Counted from the stretch's first letter, positions 1 to 12,017 are shown. The stretch is 64,000 bases of DNA from Echinarachnius parma (GCA_037951105.1 JBAMJV010009038.1:1-64000), one strand, 5' to 3'. Numbers and translations: made by a program. Notes: generated from the letters alone by a model not told the origin.

Positions 1-780
1 TTGTGAACAAACCAGCTGGTCTCGGTCGACGGTCATCTATGAGTGGAGGGAGGATATGTGATAGGGGAAAGAAGAAAGAATGTCAATGTGTTAAATTCTA
101 GAATCATTGAATCGTAGCTTGGAGATTCACAGACAAATCTGGCAGGAGGAACCAACCCTGCAGATCAAATATCTTTGCTTGAGAAAGAGAAGGGCGCTAA
201 GTCACTTTGTGTACTTCTGAGATAATCATGTTCAAAGCCTGTAGAAACCCAGTATAGCTCTCTTTTTATTTTGATAAATATTTATAAAATTAGAAATCAA
301 TATTTTCTTAAAGGTCAAGACAGTTTTGGAAACGCCCCCCTCTCAAAAAAATGAAATGGAAGCTCTTATTACCAATAATGTGAAAGAATATAATTGTACT
401 AATATAGGATTATCCAAATTTGGCCAAGGAACCGCCTACTAATTGATATATTTGCAAAAATTATAACTTGATCGTCTGCAGATAGAGATCGCCAACTCTG
501 AATCGCCCATACGCTATGTACAATGACCACGTGCGAGTACACGAGGTGTTCGCTATATACGGGCTCGTCCCCGAATTGTCGATATCTCCCCCAGCGCTAG
601 CGGCGTGGACAGGTCCGAACTGGCGGTGGATTTATCAATTTCACAGGCGGATATTGGATTTATTCTGATATTTCTTTATTTAACGATGCTTATGTTCCGA
701 TTTTACCACACAAGCCCTATTTCAATACTTAATCAACAGTAATGATCAATAATATGTATTCGAATTCTTTCCCAAAACTG
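1..780. other. Unassigned AT-rich sequence
   Basis: I see no supported gene, RNA or complete element here. The first 40 bases contain a ggtctcggtcgac stretch like the GGTCTCGG-type motifs inside the hAT-like element at 31879-32580, so the window may begin in related repeat DNA. Confidence 0.4.
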
Positions 781-800
781 GAATTCATCTTTAATGTAGG

Positions 801-957
801 CAGTGGCGTAGCGACAGGGGGGCATGGGGGGGGGGGGGGGGGGGTGCACGTGCAAAAATAATTTGTAAATGACAATAGGAAACATAAGGAGCCTATTTTT
901 AGAAAAAATCTGAGAAATACATAAGGTGTGGCCCCTAGTAATTTGCGTGCCCCCCAA
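801..957 (+). repeat. Partial tandem copy of the hAT-like MITE
   Basis: This begins with the terminus CAGTGGCGTAGCGACAG and carries the same interior as 1124-1275, including the TAATGTAGG left flank. It stops at the poly-C end without the right terminus. Because the flank is copied too, it looks like a local tandem duplication of flank plus element rather than an independent insertion. Confidence 0.6.
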
Positions 958-1123
958 AAAATGTATGGATATATTATAAATACATATTGTCTTGTTTTTG
1001 TCTAGATGTTAGGAACAAATCTAAATCTAAGACTAGTGTGTGCAGAGTCGATTCTGGCACTCATATTGTACAAAATCGAATAGCTCTGTTGTACGCACAC
1101 CATTTGCCTACAATTAATGTAGG

Positions 1124-1328
1124 CAGTGGCGTAGCGACAGGGAGGGGGGGGGGGGGGGGCACGTGCCCCCCCCCCAAACAAAAATAATTTGAAAATGACA
1201 ATAGGAAACATAAGGAGCCTATTTTTAGAAAAAAATACATAAGGTGTGGCCCCTATTAATTTGCGTGCCCCCCCAAAAAAAAATAAAAAATAAAATAAAA
1301 AAAATACTCAGACCACGCTACGACACTG
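1124..1328 (+). mobile_element. hAT-like MITE (CAGTGGCGTAGCGA family)
   Basis: A 205-bp non-autonomous element with termini CAGTGGCGTAGCGA and CTACGACACTG. It is flanked by an imperfect 8-bp duplication (AATGTAGG left, CTTGTAGG right). The CAGNGGCGTAGC terminus and 8-bp TSD are hallmarks of hAT transposons. It contains long G and C runs and no coding capacity. The orthologous insertion is at 12018-12231 in copy B, so it predates the duplication. Confidence 0.75.
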
Positions 1329-2099
1329 CTTGTAGGTAACTTGAATAGCATGATTTCATGTATTGGGATTCACCAAAAATTGCCTCTCTTTCCGAACGTG
1401 CACTCATACAGGAAATCAAAACCGTGGTTTCCTGTTGGTTTATCCACGGTTTGTCTATTGACCTCGAGATCGAGCGTAGCAGGTCCGTGGTTTATCAGAC
1501 ACACTGCTTAGTACATACATCGGGACGAGCAATCGAAATTCCCGGTCTAAAAATAAAAGTTTGCGTAGTTCACTGGTTGAGGGGAACAGTCGCACATTTT
1601 ACCTTCACTGGTAGTTATTAACCTATTCTCTTCGAGAACCTGAAATCTTCATAGAGTTTGCAACACAACCCACCCGGTTCATGAAGTCAAGAGGTTAAAA
1701 GGGAACCAACGCACCAAAACAAACTTGATTTATACAATAGTATTATGTATGTAATCCATTCCGCCAGCAAGTATTCTCTTTTAAACTTCATCATTTTGTT
1801 TTTCTTCATGATAATTATGCAGACATTATATCAATTAAACTTCCTTTTTTTGCGTGGCTGATTTTGTTTTTTTATTTGTTTAAACTTTTGTAAACTTGTC
1901 CGCAATTCAACTGATTACCCGACATGAACTTTTCATTCAATAAACCACTTTCAATTAATTTAAATTAATTGAAATGAATTGAATTGAATTAAATTTAACA
2001 TTCAAAACAAATATGCATGGGTATGCCTAAATTAGCTAAATTGTAGTATAAATTTTGCAGATACAGCTGTACCTTTCTTGTTTCGACCATTCAAACTAT

Positions 2100-2365
2100 A
2101 ATAAAAGTAATAATAATATACTCAGTTTATAAAGCGCCTAATATGATTGATAATTATCTATAAGCGCTTTACAATGATAATATCACCCCCGGTCATAGGA
2201 TACAATGCAAACTAGCACACATTGTGTGTACCATATCCATTCCTTGGGGAGCATTCCTTCCAAGCAGCTCATGGGCATTGAGAAGACCCTTCACATATTG
2301 GCTTTCACCTCCTACCAGGTCCCCATTTATACACTTGGGTAGAGAGCAGCAATTGTCCTGTTATC
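2100..2365 (-). mobile_element. SINE body fragment without tRNA head
   Basis: This matches the body and 3' tail of the complete SINE at 35164-35490 (shared TGGGTAGAGAGCAGCAAT, AAGCGC and ATTATTATT tail, read on the minus strand) but lacks the tRNA-related promoter. Copy B of the duplication (near 13040) has no such sequence between the matching flanks, so it inserted after the duplication or was lost from copy B. It is followed by a poly-C run at 2422-2444. Confidence 0.7.
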
Positions 2366-2948
2366 CTTGCATTATCAAATTATCAATGGACTTTGGGTCC
2401 TTTTAATATTTGTACCTGCTGCCCCCCCCCCCCCCCCCCCCCCCGGTTGTGGAAAGACGACAAAGGACAATTTATAGTTTAGTATTACGCTGCTCCCCAT
2501 GTGAATATTTGCCCGGGAACTTATTTTCTCTTTTCACAGGTCTTGCAAGGTTGCTTTGGCTACGACATTTGGGACTTGTAATTGGAAATGTCTCCTTCAC
2601 TGGCGTAGATATTTAATTAAAACATATTATTCAGGGGAGGGGGATAATATATTCATTCATCCCTTGCTCATAAATATGTATTACGTAAGGCTCTCCCTTT
2701 TATTTCATTGCATGCATTCATGTTATATGTGTGTGTTTTGTTTGTGTTTTGTTTGTGTTTTGTTTGTAGACGGTGGTTAGAAGGGAAATACCTTTCGTGA
2801 GATAGCACAATGTCTTCAGTCAGGCATGAATGCCCTATTCATCTTGTTCAGTTTAGTTTACCCATTTCATGCATGAAAATATACTAACATGTAACATGTA
2901 TCAATCACAACAGCTAGGCCCCATATTAATGAAACCCCGCTAGCTTAT

Positions 2949-3715
2949 GGGCCGGTCATACTTACGGTAATGGACGTAGTGATCCGTAGGGTAATTAATT
3001 GTGGGTCAGACGTGGTGTAAGTACGTTAAACTAGGTTAAACTACGATAAAATACGTAAAGGTACGGTGATGAGCCACAGAAGAGTAGAGATAAGTACGCT
3101 CAAGTACCATAAACTACGCTATACTACGCTAGACTTCGGTAATGCGGGTGCAGCTCGCTCACGGACAGGTACGGAGTGGTACGTCTGACTACGCTTGAGT
3201 AGGGTAGACTACGGAAACAACTACGCTAGACTACGCTAAACTACGCTAAACAACGTCAATACGGTATATTTATCAACTCCACATGGGAGTATGCAGCCAG
3301 CCCGCGGTCTGGTACGGCCATTGTGCGCTCGTGAAATTTGTCTTATTTTTTTGCTTAAACATGTCTGGATCAAGACTGTCGATGCTGGTTTGTGCACGGT
3401 AAAGTACGTTAGAGTACGCTATAGTACATCTAAGTACGTAACAAAGTACGTTAGACTACGCTAGACTTCGTTAGACTAAGTTAAACTTCGGTTTTAGTAC
3501 GTTATTACTACGGATGCCTTTAACGTACCGCTCTTTTGATCATGTTCAAAAATTAAATCGAAGATCACGGCTCCCTCGAGTTAGCATCACGGACAACTAC
3601 GGTACGATACGGATGCTAGTACGTTCAAACTACCTTCAACTTCGTTCAACTACGATCAACAACGTTAGCCACCACAACCTTTAACTACGTCCACTACCGT
3701 AAGTATGACCGGCCC
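2949..3715. mobile_element. Foldback/MITE element built of 10-bp TACG repeats
   Basis: A 767-bp element whose ends are 32-bp inverted repeats with about one mismatch (GGGCCGGTCATACTTACGG at the left, its complement at the right). The interior is full of degenerate units such as ACTACGCTAG and AAGTACGTTA at about 10-bp spacing, with roughly 30 TACG tetramers. There is no ORF of note. It is absent from copy B of the duplication. The target duplication is not clear; a TTA may be shared. Confidence 0.8.
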
Positions 3716-3758
3716 TTTAGTTACTTTAGATAATTTTAGAAGTGCATATTTTTGAGCA

Positions 3759-4538
3759 GGGCAATTCCACGCCAAATGAGCCAAAAGTGGAAAAATCCAA
3801 TCAGGATTATTTCTGATCTTGTTTATTTTTTCTGGATTATTTTTTCATAAATCATGATCACATAATGATATCTTTCAGTTTACATGATAAAACAAAATAT
3901 TGGGCGTCTCCTGATAGGAGAAACAGACACCATACATGAACCTATACACATGGGACTACACAGTGCCTATTTCTAGATTTTCTTTATTTTTGCATTCCTT
4001 TCTAGTATTTTTCTGTTTTAAGGTTCCAAATCGGATGATTGAATATCACATTATGTGTTTAGATTAAAAATTCAGTCTTTTGAGAGCCCTAAAGTATATT
4101 TTTAATGAGTAAAAAACTCTGTCCTTCCGTTACTGTCCTTCCGTTACCGAACAGTGAAGCAATTAACTTTTTGTAATTAATATACCAATAGACATATTTT
4201 TTTCAAATAAGTGTTGTAATACTCTTAGAACATTAGGGAATGGACTATGAGCCAATATAACATGATAGTCTTCTTAACTTCACAGAGATTGGATCATAAC
4301 TAAAGGACTTGAAAATCCATGTCCATTTTGCTGTCCTTCCGGTTACCGGCCTCATAAGTGTCCGTATCTAATAAACGTAATGTAAACAAAATATTTAAAA
4401 AATAGGAAATCAAAGGTGTCCCACCAAGAGTCTCAGAAATGTAATTTACAATGATGAATCATAAGCAGGATTCTGGAATTATTTGATTGAATTTCAAAAA
4501 TTGCGTCTGAATGTCCTTCCGTTACCGTGGAATTGCCC
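3759..4538 (+). mobile_element. TIR element GGGCAATTCCACG, 4-bp TSD, repeated internal motif
   Basis: A 780-bp element with 13-bp inverted ends GGGCAATTCCACG and CGTGGAATTGCCC. It is flanked by AGCA on both sides; copy B of the duplication reads GAGCAACAAACAG uninterrupted, which confirms a 4-bp TSD. The motif TGTCCTTCCGTTAC occurs at 4120, 4134, 4332 (with one extra G) and 4512, the last abutting the right end. A homologous element at 10809-11557 has a different motif in the same places. No transposase is encoded. A 4-bp TSD fits several superfamilies (for example Sola or Chapaev); I do not assign one. Confidence 0.8.
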
Positions 4539-4717
4539 AGCAACAAACAGTTGTTATAGTCCCAAACTGGGGTTAGCTGGGTAAGCCTATTAAAGGGTTC
4601 CCACTAACATGACTAAGCTAAACCTAGTTAGCAACTGAAAGATCCTGTGTTTAGTCTTTAGCGACGTCATCGCAAATATACATAGCAAGGAACTAAGCTA
4701 GCGGGCTTTCATGAATA

Positions 4718-4953
4718 TGGGCCTTGGTCACATACTACCGGATAGCGTAAACCGGTGCCCGACGGAGAGCACAGTTTGCAAATTGTTCGTCTCCGTTGGT
4801 ATGCGTTTCTCATCCGTTCGTTGTCAGGCAATGTATGTTGTTCTATATCAAATGGAATTTTTTGTGCATGCATCAATGGAGATGAATTTCACAACCGGAT
4901 AACTTGATTTCGAAAGTTTTCGTCGGTCTTCCATTTACGTGTGACCGGGCCTT
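4718..4953. mobile_element. MITE with GGGCC-GGTCAC termini (copy A)
   Basis: A short non-coding element with imperfect inverted ends (GGGCCTTGGTCACAT and GTGTGACCGGGCC). The same element is at 13816-14024 in the other duplicate, so its insertion predates the duplication. Confidence 0.65.
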
Positions 4954-5169
4954 AAAGCATTTTGAAATGGAGGATACTTACAACTAAAACACTAGACATC
5001 ATTAACCCCTTCCATGTCCATGTTTTATCAATTCTGATTTGGCAAAATAAATGTACATGTTGTTACAGCAGTCAATAGTGCACATAACTCAGAGATTAAA
5101 CAAGTGTATTTTCCCTTGGGGTTTGTCATGCCATCGAGCTTAAAGTGATCCAAGTAAAGTGTCTAACTC

Positions 5170-6670
5170 AGGCCCGTCGGAAGGAATTTTAAAGTGGTAC
5201 GTATACGGTCAACGGATTGGGGGCGTGGCACAACTGCGAGGGAGCGAAGCACCCCAGGGGGGGGGGGGGGTGGGAAGGGGTGTCCCCCCTCCCACGGTAG
5301 GGAGCTTTTGAAAATTTGGACTCGAAATCAAGCAATCTGGTGCAAAACCTTGGAAGGAAGTTTATAATACTAAATTAAAGAAATCATTACTTAAATCATC
5401 TGATGATAAGACCGCTCAGGGGCGGATCTAGCTTTTTGCTAAGGGGGGAGGGGGGGGGGGGGGGGGTTGACCCAATGACGATGTGAATTTTTTTTGCTAT
5501 TTTGAACCCCCGTAAGTGATTTTTGTTCACCTTTTTTTCCCACTTTTTTCACTGATACATTTTCACTTGGCAGCCCAAGGGGGGAGGGGGTTAAACCCCC
5601 TAAACACCCCCCCCCCGTAGATCTGCCACTGCCGCTATATACTATACAAACACAATCGAACCTACACACACACCAGAAATACACTTACATCGTCCGTGCA
5701 TGTATATAATGTAGATACTTGGGGGAGGGGGTGTGCCCCTTCCCACGTGGAGACATTTTGGAAATTGGTGTTTAAAATTCACTGTATAAGTATGGTCATA
5801 ATATTGTCCTTATCATTATTGTTATTATGCATTTTGTAAGATTTGTACAATATTTAACCTTCTAAAAAAAGTGGGGATTGTTTGTCTTGTACAGGCCACA
5901 TCAAAAAAGTGGGAGATATATCCCCCCTTCCCGGGAGTGGGGGGGGGGGGGGGGGGGGGGGGTAAACAGATAATTGTCGGACGGGGTGTGCGACTGAGAC
6001 CTTCGAACCTATACCCACATCCAAGGGTCCTTTTGCTGTAAATAGTTACCCATGTCTAAGGATTTTTGGTGAAAAATTGACCTAAGGATTTCGAACTTTA
6101 AATATTACATTTTTTTAGCTGTAATATTAAAACAATGGGCCAATCATTTTGCAGTTTTTGATAACATTCTTCATTAGTAAACTGTACCATACTACAGGGG
6201 TGGCGCCAGGGTATTTTTCTTAGGGAGGGCGAAAGTTTATACTTTGAGGGCGCGAAGCGCCCGAGCGATGGAGCGAGGCGACTTAGCGGGGGGAGGGTTT
6301 GGGAGGGGGGGTGTCCCCCTCCCAAACCACGGAACTTTGGCAATTTTTACACTAGAATGGAGCTATCTGGTGCATATCGGGGGTGAAATTCTCAAATTGT
6401 CAAATGGTAGAAAAAACAGTGATTAGTCTCCAATTATGGTAAGGTATTTGCATAAATATGAATAATGAGCGAGCGGTGCGAGCTTGAATATTTTAAACAA
6501 TTTCACATCGGAAAATTGCCATTTGTTTCAGTATATTGTATGGGTATATTCGTTTTATTACTTATGATATGGCGTTATGAAGGGTAATATATAAACACCC
6601 GAGGTTGTGAGCGAGCTTGAAAATTGTAGCCATTTCACAGCGAAATTGCCATTTGTTTCAATATAATGGT
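5170..6670 (+). repeat. Inverted duplication, copy C (G-rich composite repeat)
   Basis: This sequence reappears as reverse complement at 23400-25330. Shared landmarks are CAGGCCCGTCGGAAGG at the boundary, GGCGTGGCACAACTGCGAGG, the CCCACGTGGAGACATTTT block (5735-5752) and GTGGCGCCAGGGTATTTT (6198-6215). It is rich in G tracts and short GC hairpins (for example GCGCGAAGCGC). No gene is supported. An hAT-like MITE (5417-5631) is present here and absent from the other copy. Confidence 0.8.
5417..5631 (+). mobile_element. hAT-like MITE (CAGNGGCGGATC family), single internal unit
   Basis: A 215-bp element with termini CAGGGGCGGATCTAG and GTAGATCTGCCACTG. The inverted duplicate near 25070 reads AGACCGCTATATAG uninterrupted, so this is a precise insertion with 5-bp TSD CCGCT on each side. 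It contains one copy of the sequence (TTTTGAACCCCCGTAAGTGA, reverse sense) that forms a tandem array in the related element at 23672-24529. Confidence 0.8.
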
Positions 6671-6769
6671 ATGACCATGGGCAGGAGCCTGGGAACAATT
6701 TTTTCACCGGGGGTGCTGGGATATATATACGTATAATTATATATAGACACAAATTTAAAGAAAACACCG

Positions 6770-6895
6770 TAAGAAACATAGTTTCCGAATTTTCGCCCAT
6801 TTTTAACCCCAGTGAGTGATTTGTGTTCATCTTTTTCACTGAAAGCCGCGAAGCGGCGAATTCTCTTGCTAATTTGAACCCCCTTAAAGGGCAAT
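6770..6895 (+). repeat. Fragment of the minisatellite-type MITE interior
   Basis: This contains TTCACTGAAAGCCGCGAAGCGGCGAA and TTTGAACCCCCTTAAA pieces matching the 82-bp unit of 23785-24475 in reverse orientation. The GCCGC-GAA-GCGGC hairpin is intact. Just before it (6690-6735) is a CACCGGGGGTGCTG block that also occurs reversed at 25350-25375. Confidence 0.55.
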
Positions 6896-7039
6896 GCAAC
6901 TCAAGAATAGAGTTAATCCTACTTGATATATCGTAATATGTCTTTATATTATATATAACATAACTCCGATTCAGATTTCTGCTTTGGGAGAAATATGTGA
7001 AAACTCTATCGGGCTTACCACTATTCATGCGAACACTGG

Positions 7040-7420
7040 AGGCCGCCATTATTAGGTGTGTGCGGACTTATGGTCAGTGATATGCACTAATAGCATTTCA
7101 ATAGGACCTATTGAAACCATTGTCTGAATACTTGTAGATGCTTTGAAAAGCTATTTGTTCGGCCCTAAGCACATATCGTCAGAGTTTGCAAAGCATGTCG
7201 GGTAATTACAAGAACATCGCCGCTCTCATCATCTTTTGCCGCTTGTGGGTATGTTCACGTAAGGATTTCATGGGATCCAGGAGGCCAAAATTGCCAAGTT
7301 ATGTATCAAATCAAATGTCTGTTCACCCTCTAAACGATAATAATAACCGAAAGCCATAGTTTCATTGCCCTTTTACACAAACGGTATTTACACTCTGAAT
7401 TGGCAGAATTTATTTGGTTA
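7040..7420. other. Unassigned sequence
   Basis: No ORF, repeat partner within the window or RNA structure that I can support. Confidence 0.4.
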
Positions 7421-7810
7421 AAAGAGATCTCCTTTGTTGACACATGTGCAAGAACCGACAAAGAGTTTTATTTATGTGCTCTGGTATCTCCATTGAGTGA
7501 TGTGTAAGAATTTTATTGTATGATTTGACATTAGGACCGAGAAAATGAGCTTAAGTGCAACGTGATATTTTCATTGCACTCATTCTCATTGCACTATATA
7601 ACCCTTGTACACAGTTCAAACTCTCCCATGGAGAAGTTTTTTTCTCAGAATAATAGTATTTAAATCAAACATAATGTATATGAATGAGAAATGTGGTTAA
7701 CCGAAACCTATTACACGCTTGTAAACAAGTAGTGGACATATGAATACAACGAACGTATGTGAGAACCGCTATAGATTTAGTAAGTTATGTGGATGTTGAC
7801 AATATTACTT
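7421..7810 (+). mobile_element. ~385-bp TTAA-type MITE, copy 1 (diverged)
   Basis: A diverged member of a family whose best copies are 9751-10134 and 42134-42516. Shared blocks are the GTTGACACATGTGCAA start, a central CATTGCACTCA region and the end GACAATATTACT. The conserved ends of the family read TTAAAGGGAYYTAGTAAC at both termini. Non-coding. Confidence 0.55.
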
Positions 7811-7899
7811 TATTAATTTAAACCCATTGTATTTTTCTGAAACTGATAGACATGTCTTTGAAAACTTCCAATTTCTGATTGTGATGATCTTGTTATTCA

Positions 7900-9740
7900 G
7901 ACATAATTACGAGCATATAATTAAACCCCATATTAGCAATGAAAAAGGGCTTAGTAAATGAAAAAGGGCTTAGTATGAAGTCAATTACCTATGCAATTTA
8001 GTCTACACTACATCTAGTGTGTGCATGAAATGAAGCCCGAATGAAGGATTACAAATCCCAAACATTAATATCTGATTCTATGAGTATTGTAACTAGAGAT
8101 GACCATAGCACTGAGAGGGTCAAATAATAGCACTACAATTACAACGGGCACATCAACAAACAATAATCTATGCATGTTTTGTGTGGAGTTATTAGTTGTT
8201 TTCGATGCAAATTGATAAAAAGAGAACGAACAAACTCATCATTTCGCGTTTATTTAGGTTACGAATTGTAAAACTCTCTATTATATACCTTTGCATAATA
8301 TCAAATTACAACAATAATCATGTATCCATTTTGTGCACATGTCAACAAATTCACTAGATGCCCATAAATGACATATTAGAACTAAAAGGGGCAAAGCAAG
8401 AAGTCAAGTACCTATACAATTCATTCTACACCACATCTAGTGTTTGTTAAGCCCGCATGAAAGAACAAATCAAATATTAAAGGGATAGATGAGTTCTGGT
8501 AAAGAGAGTACAGTTTTGGTCAAACTGAATTTTAGTAACCAAAACCTTCACCATAACATTACAAACTAATGGTTATAACTCCACCATGCCCGAAATTAAT
8601 TTTAAAAAAAATACAAATGACTAAGTAAAAAGCCTGTTATCATTAAAAAATAGCCGTTAAAACTAAAGAGGGCGCTCTCTTAACACTCATCGGTTTCACC
8701 CATTCTAAATCAAATATTGTGCATGTGATGTTTTGTTAAAAACCTTACACCACAAAACGACCAATAAGTCGGGAAAACTGATTGTGCTGCTTTTCATAAA
8801 ACATTAAAATAGAAGTCATTACCTTTAAAATGGTATATCATTTGTCATATTTGGACTAAGCAAACCCTCTCAAAATGAACACCAAAGATTTGGAATATGG
8901 CTGAAGCATTTTTAAAATAAGGGAGAAACGGGCCATTTAAAAGATCAGTTTCCATTAAAGCGCTGTAATAAGATCACATTTATTAGATGAAAAAATGATA
9001 TTTAAACATAATTTCCGACGCTCAAAATGTTACAGAACCTAGATTAAAATATGATTATTCAGGAAATACCAAAATCTTCAATCTCATATTTTGAACAAAA
9101 TTTGACTATTTTAGCTAATAAAAGAGAAACTACCACAGCGACATAACGGTCGTTTTGTGGTGTAAGGTCACAAATAGTGATTAGATAGAAAGATAATCAA
9201 CAACTATTTAAATAGTTCTTTTGTAAATTTTTGAAAAGAGGAAGTATTATTTTATTTTTTTTACGGCTGGTTCAAAATTATTGAATAATTGTGGGGCCCC
9301 ACATGTATTACAAATGGTCATGGTTATGGATATTTTAGCCATTTCTGAACCGATTTTGATCAAATAAAGTTTATTCTGTCATTAAAATTGTATGCTCTTT
9401 CGAATCTGACACTCAGTTTTTCATTATCTCCCAAAAACATTATTTTGTGTAGCGCCCTCTATACCAAAACTCAACTATCCCTGTACAGAAATTGATATCT
9501 GATTATATGATTATTGTAATTAGATAAGACTTTGGCACCATAGTGTAAAAATAATACATGTGGCACTAAAATTACAAAAGGCATGTCAACAAACAATTAT
9601 CGTTTCATTAGTGTTTTGTGTGCAGTTTGTTTTTGATGCAAATTAAATAATAGAGAACGGAGCAAACTTATCGATTCGGAATATGTTACAAATGGTGAAA
9701 TTATCTATTGTATGTCTCTATATAATTTAGATATACTTCC
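7900..9740 (+). repeat. Local tandem duplication with a MITE inside the second copy
   Basis: 7930-8320 and 8375-8467 plus 9485-9740 are the same sequence in direct repeat: shared CACATCTAGTGT, AAGCCCG, ATATCTGATT, CATCAACAAACAAT and TTTTGTGTG blocks. The second copy is split by the element at 8481-9482. The function of the repeated unit is unknown. Confidence 0.7.
8481..9482. mobile_element. ~1-kb TIR element (AGGGATAG-TGAGTT family)
   Basis: Inverted ends AGGGATAGATGAGTTCTGG and, reversed, AGGGATAGTTGAGTTTTGG. The first copy of the tandem duplication (around 8060) supplies the approximate empty site. It carries GAGGGCGCTCTC near one end and AGCGCCCTCT near the other. Related elements are at 40368-41100 and 50183-50591. 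No ORF of note. Confidence 0.7.
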
Positions 9741-9750
9741 AATGTGTTAC

Positions 9751-10134
9751 TTAAAGGGATCTAGTAACTTTGTTGACATGTGCAACAAGTGATGAATGGT
9801 TGATGTAATGTATATTATTGTTATATCATATGTCCACAGGGTATTGTGTGAAAATTTCAAGTCAAATGGACATTGCATGGCCAAGTAATGAGCGAAAATG
9901 CAAAGTGATATTCAATAACTCACTGCACTCACTTTGTACACAGAAGAAAAACTCGCCCGGAGTTTTTCTTATCTGAATACTTCGATCGTACATATCTTTG
10001 TAACAAAAGGGAAATTTGAAAAACCGAAACCTGTCCCATGATTTTATTGTTAGTACGAATACAACAAGGTATGAGGGAACCGCTAGAATGAAAAATTTAT
10101 TTTGAGGATTTGGACAATGTTACTAAGTCCCTTT
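9751..10134 (+). mobile_element. ~385-bp TTAA-type MITE, copy 2
   Basis: The ends TTAAAGGGATCTAGTAAC and GTTACTAAGTCCCTTTAA form imperfect TIRs with TTAA at each border. The element matches 42134-42516 in reverse over its whole length. A TTAA target is typical of piggyBac and Kolobok groups; I do not decide between them. Confidence 0.75.
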
Positions 10135-10329
10135 AATAATAATAATATAATAATATACTCGATTTACTATTGATTTTATTCTGGAGAAATGACACCATGA
10201 AATAAGGAAACGGATTGTCGTGTATGTGGTCGGGTAACGTTCACTTTGGTTTTAGATCCGCTAATAAACATTCAATTCGTATTTCACGCTGTAATAGCGG
10301 AAGCAGGTGAGTAATAAATTATGGCTATT

Positions 10330-10525
10330 GATGGCGTAGCTACGGGGGTGAAGGGATTTCTGGATGGGCAGTGCCCCCAAATAATTTAGAAATACTTTAG
10401 AAAATAACGGAACTTATAAGAAATACTTTGCTTGCCCCCCCCCCCCCCGGCCACTCCCATCAGCACGGGCGTAGCGACCTATGTTATACCTATTCATCAG
10501 GGGGGGGGGGGGGGGGGGGGGTGAA
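10330..10525. repeat. hAT-like terminal scraps with poly-G runs
   Basis: Two pieces with GATGGCGTAGCTACGGGGG and GGGCGTAGCGACC termini flank long C (10438-10448) and G (10501-10521) runs. They look like degraded members of the CAGNGGCGTAGC family. No intact borders. Confidence 0.45.
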
Positions 10526-10808
10526 TGAATAGATCATCCGCTACAGTTGAATGGGTATCAATGACATGTCTACACCCGTGCCCATCAGTAAGCAAATGAT
10601 GATGATCATGTTAACTTTATTAAGCCTTACTGCCTTGTTCACCTCTTATCATCTTGTCATACTCGTATCGGTTCAGGATTACTTGTTTATACTATCTCCA
10701 TATTTGGGACCAGTCCCGCATGGAAAAAAGGTCATCTTGTAGTACTATGAAACGACCCACACACAAAACTAATTATACAGTTTCAGCATCGATCATGTGA
10801 AAAAATAT

Positions 10809-11557
10809 GGGCAATTCCATGATTAGAGGGACATTCAACCCAATTTTCTATTTGATTTTTCTCAAATCCTGGTTCTTTTTAAAGCTATATTATCTCAGGA
10901 ATCACAATGAAATAGAGAGAGCTTTGATTTCCCACCTTTAAATCACACTGTCGTGTCCTCGTTACTGAGATACAGAACTAAACATGAAATGGCACATGTG
11001 GGATTACACATGCTTTAAACACAGTTTTATAGAATTTTAAAGAAAAGTATAATTTCTTTTTCATTTTTTTCTTTTGGATACTGTAAAACACTTCATATTA
11101 CACCAACCAGTGTCTCCTCTATGAATTTGAAATGCATATTCATGCTAAAAACATCCTTTTAATTTGGACGGACAAACTGTAACGTTACTAACCGTGTTTT
11201 TGTTTCTACTAAAACCAAAAAGACATATTTCAATATTTGATATGTCAGACCACATGCCAAGACAATGTCAATGGTGTAATGATAAAAATTTATTCCAGAT
11301 GACTCCTGTTCACGATAAATATTTTTCACAATGACTGATGTTTTTTTCCATTTCCTTTTTTTGTAACGTTACTAACCGACAATAAAAGTTGCCATGTTGC
11401 ATTTGAATTGTGTTCATCTTTTTCTGTATTATAGACCTAGGGTGGGTGAACATGTTGTAACATGATTGTGAATTGAAATTAATAGATGGTGGTGTTACAG
11501 TAGAATATGATATGAAAATATGCTATAAATGTAACGTTACTAACCGTGGAATTGCCC
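10809..11557 (+). mobile_element. TIR element GGGCAATTCCATG, 4-bp TSD, repeated palindromic motif
   Basis: Homologous to 3759-4538 (same ends, shared ACATGNGGGAYTACAC block) and flanked by ATAT on both sides, so again a 4-bp TSD. Its recurring motif is TGTAACGTTACTAACC at 11179, 11362 and 11530, containing the perfect palindrome GTAACGTTAC; the last copy abuts the right terminus. No transposase. Confidence 0.8.
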
Positions 11558-12017
11558 ATATATAATTACGAATCTTTTAGTGTAAAACAAGTTTGATCAA
11601 AACTGCATTCCTACCGTGCAGAAAAGAGCGCAACAAAACGTGAAAGAACAGTGACGTCACTACTTTGTGCGATGTCATTTTTCAATTAATGATCTTGTGA
11701 CTGGATTCGACCAGTCACGTTGCTGAAATTCAAACAAATCTGTTAGCATATAACGATGTATATTCAAACAGGCATTCTCTTCGAAGTAGAGAATGGCCCA
11801 CATGACACATTGCTTTAGACAAGTTTTGATAGATAGGATAATCTCCTCTCAAATGTATGGATATATATTATAAATACATATTGTCTTGTTTTTGTCCAGA
11901 TGTTAGGAACAAATCTGAATGTAAGACTAGTGTGTCCTGAGTCGATTATGGCACTCATAATGTACAAAATCGAATAGCTATGTTGTACGCAAACCATTTG
12001 CATACACTTAATGTAGG

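Larger units (their letters stand above)
961..5169 (+). repeat. Segmental duplication 1, copy A
   Basis: The non-inserted parts align in the same orientation with 11850-14240: both begin at ATGTATGGATATAT and both end at AAGTAAAGTGTCTAACTC. Copy A is longer because it holds a SINE fragment (2100-2365) and two TIR elements (2949-3715, 3759-4538) absent from copy B; copy B has its own insertion at 13605-13820. No gene is recognised in the shared sequence. Homology stops at 5169, where a different repeat starting CAGGCCCGTCGGAAGG begins. Confidence 0.85.

Noticed and set aside
6558-7049. 163-codon minus-strand ORF
   Set aside because: Lies over inverted-duplication and minisatellite fragments; no conserved motif.
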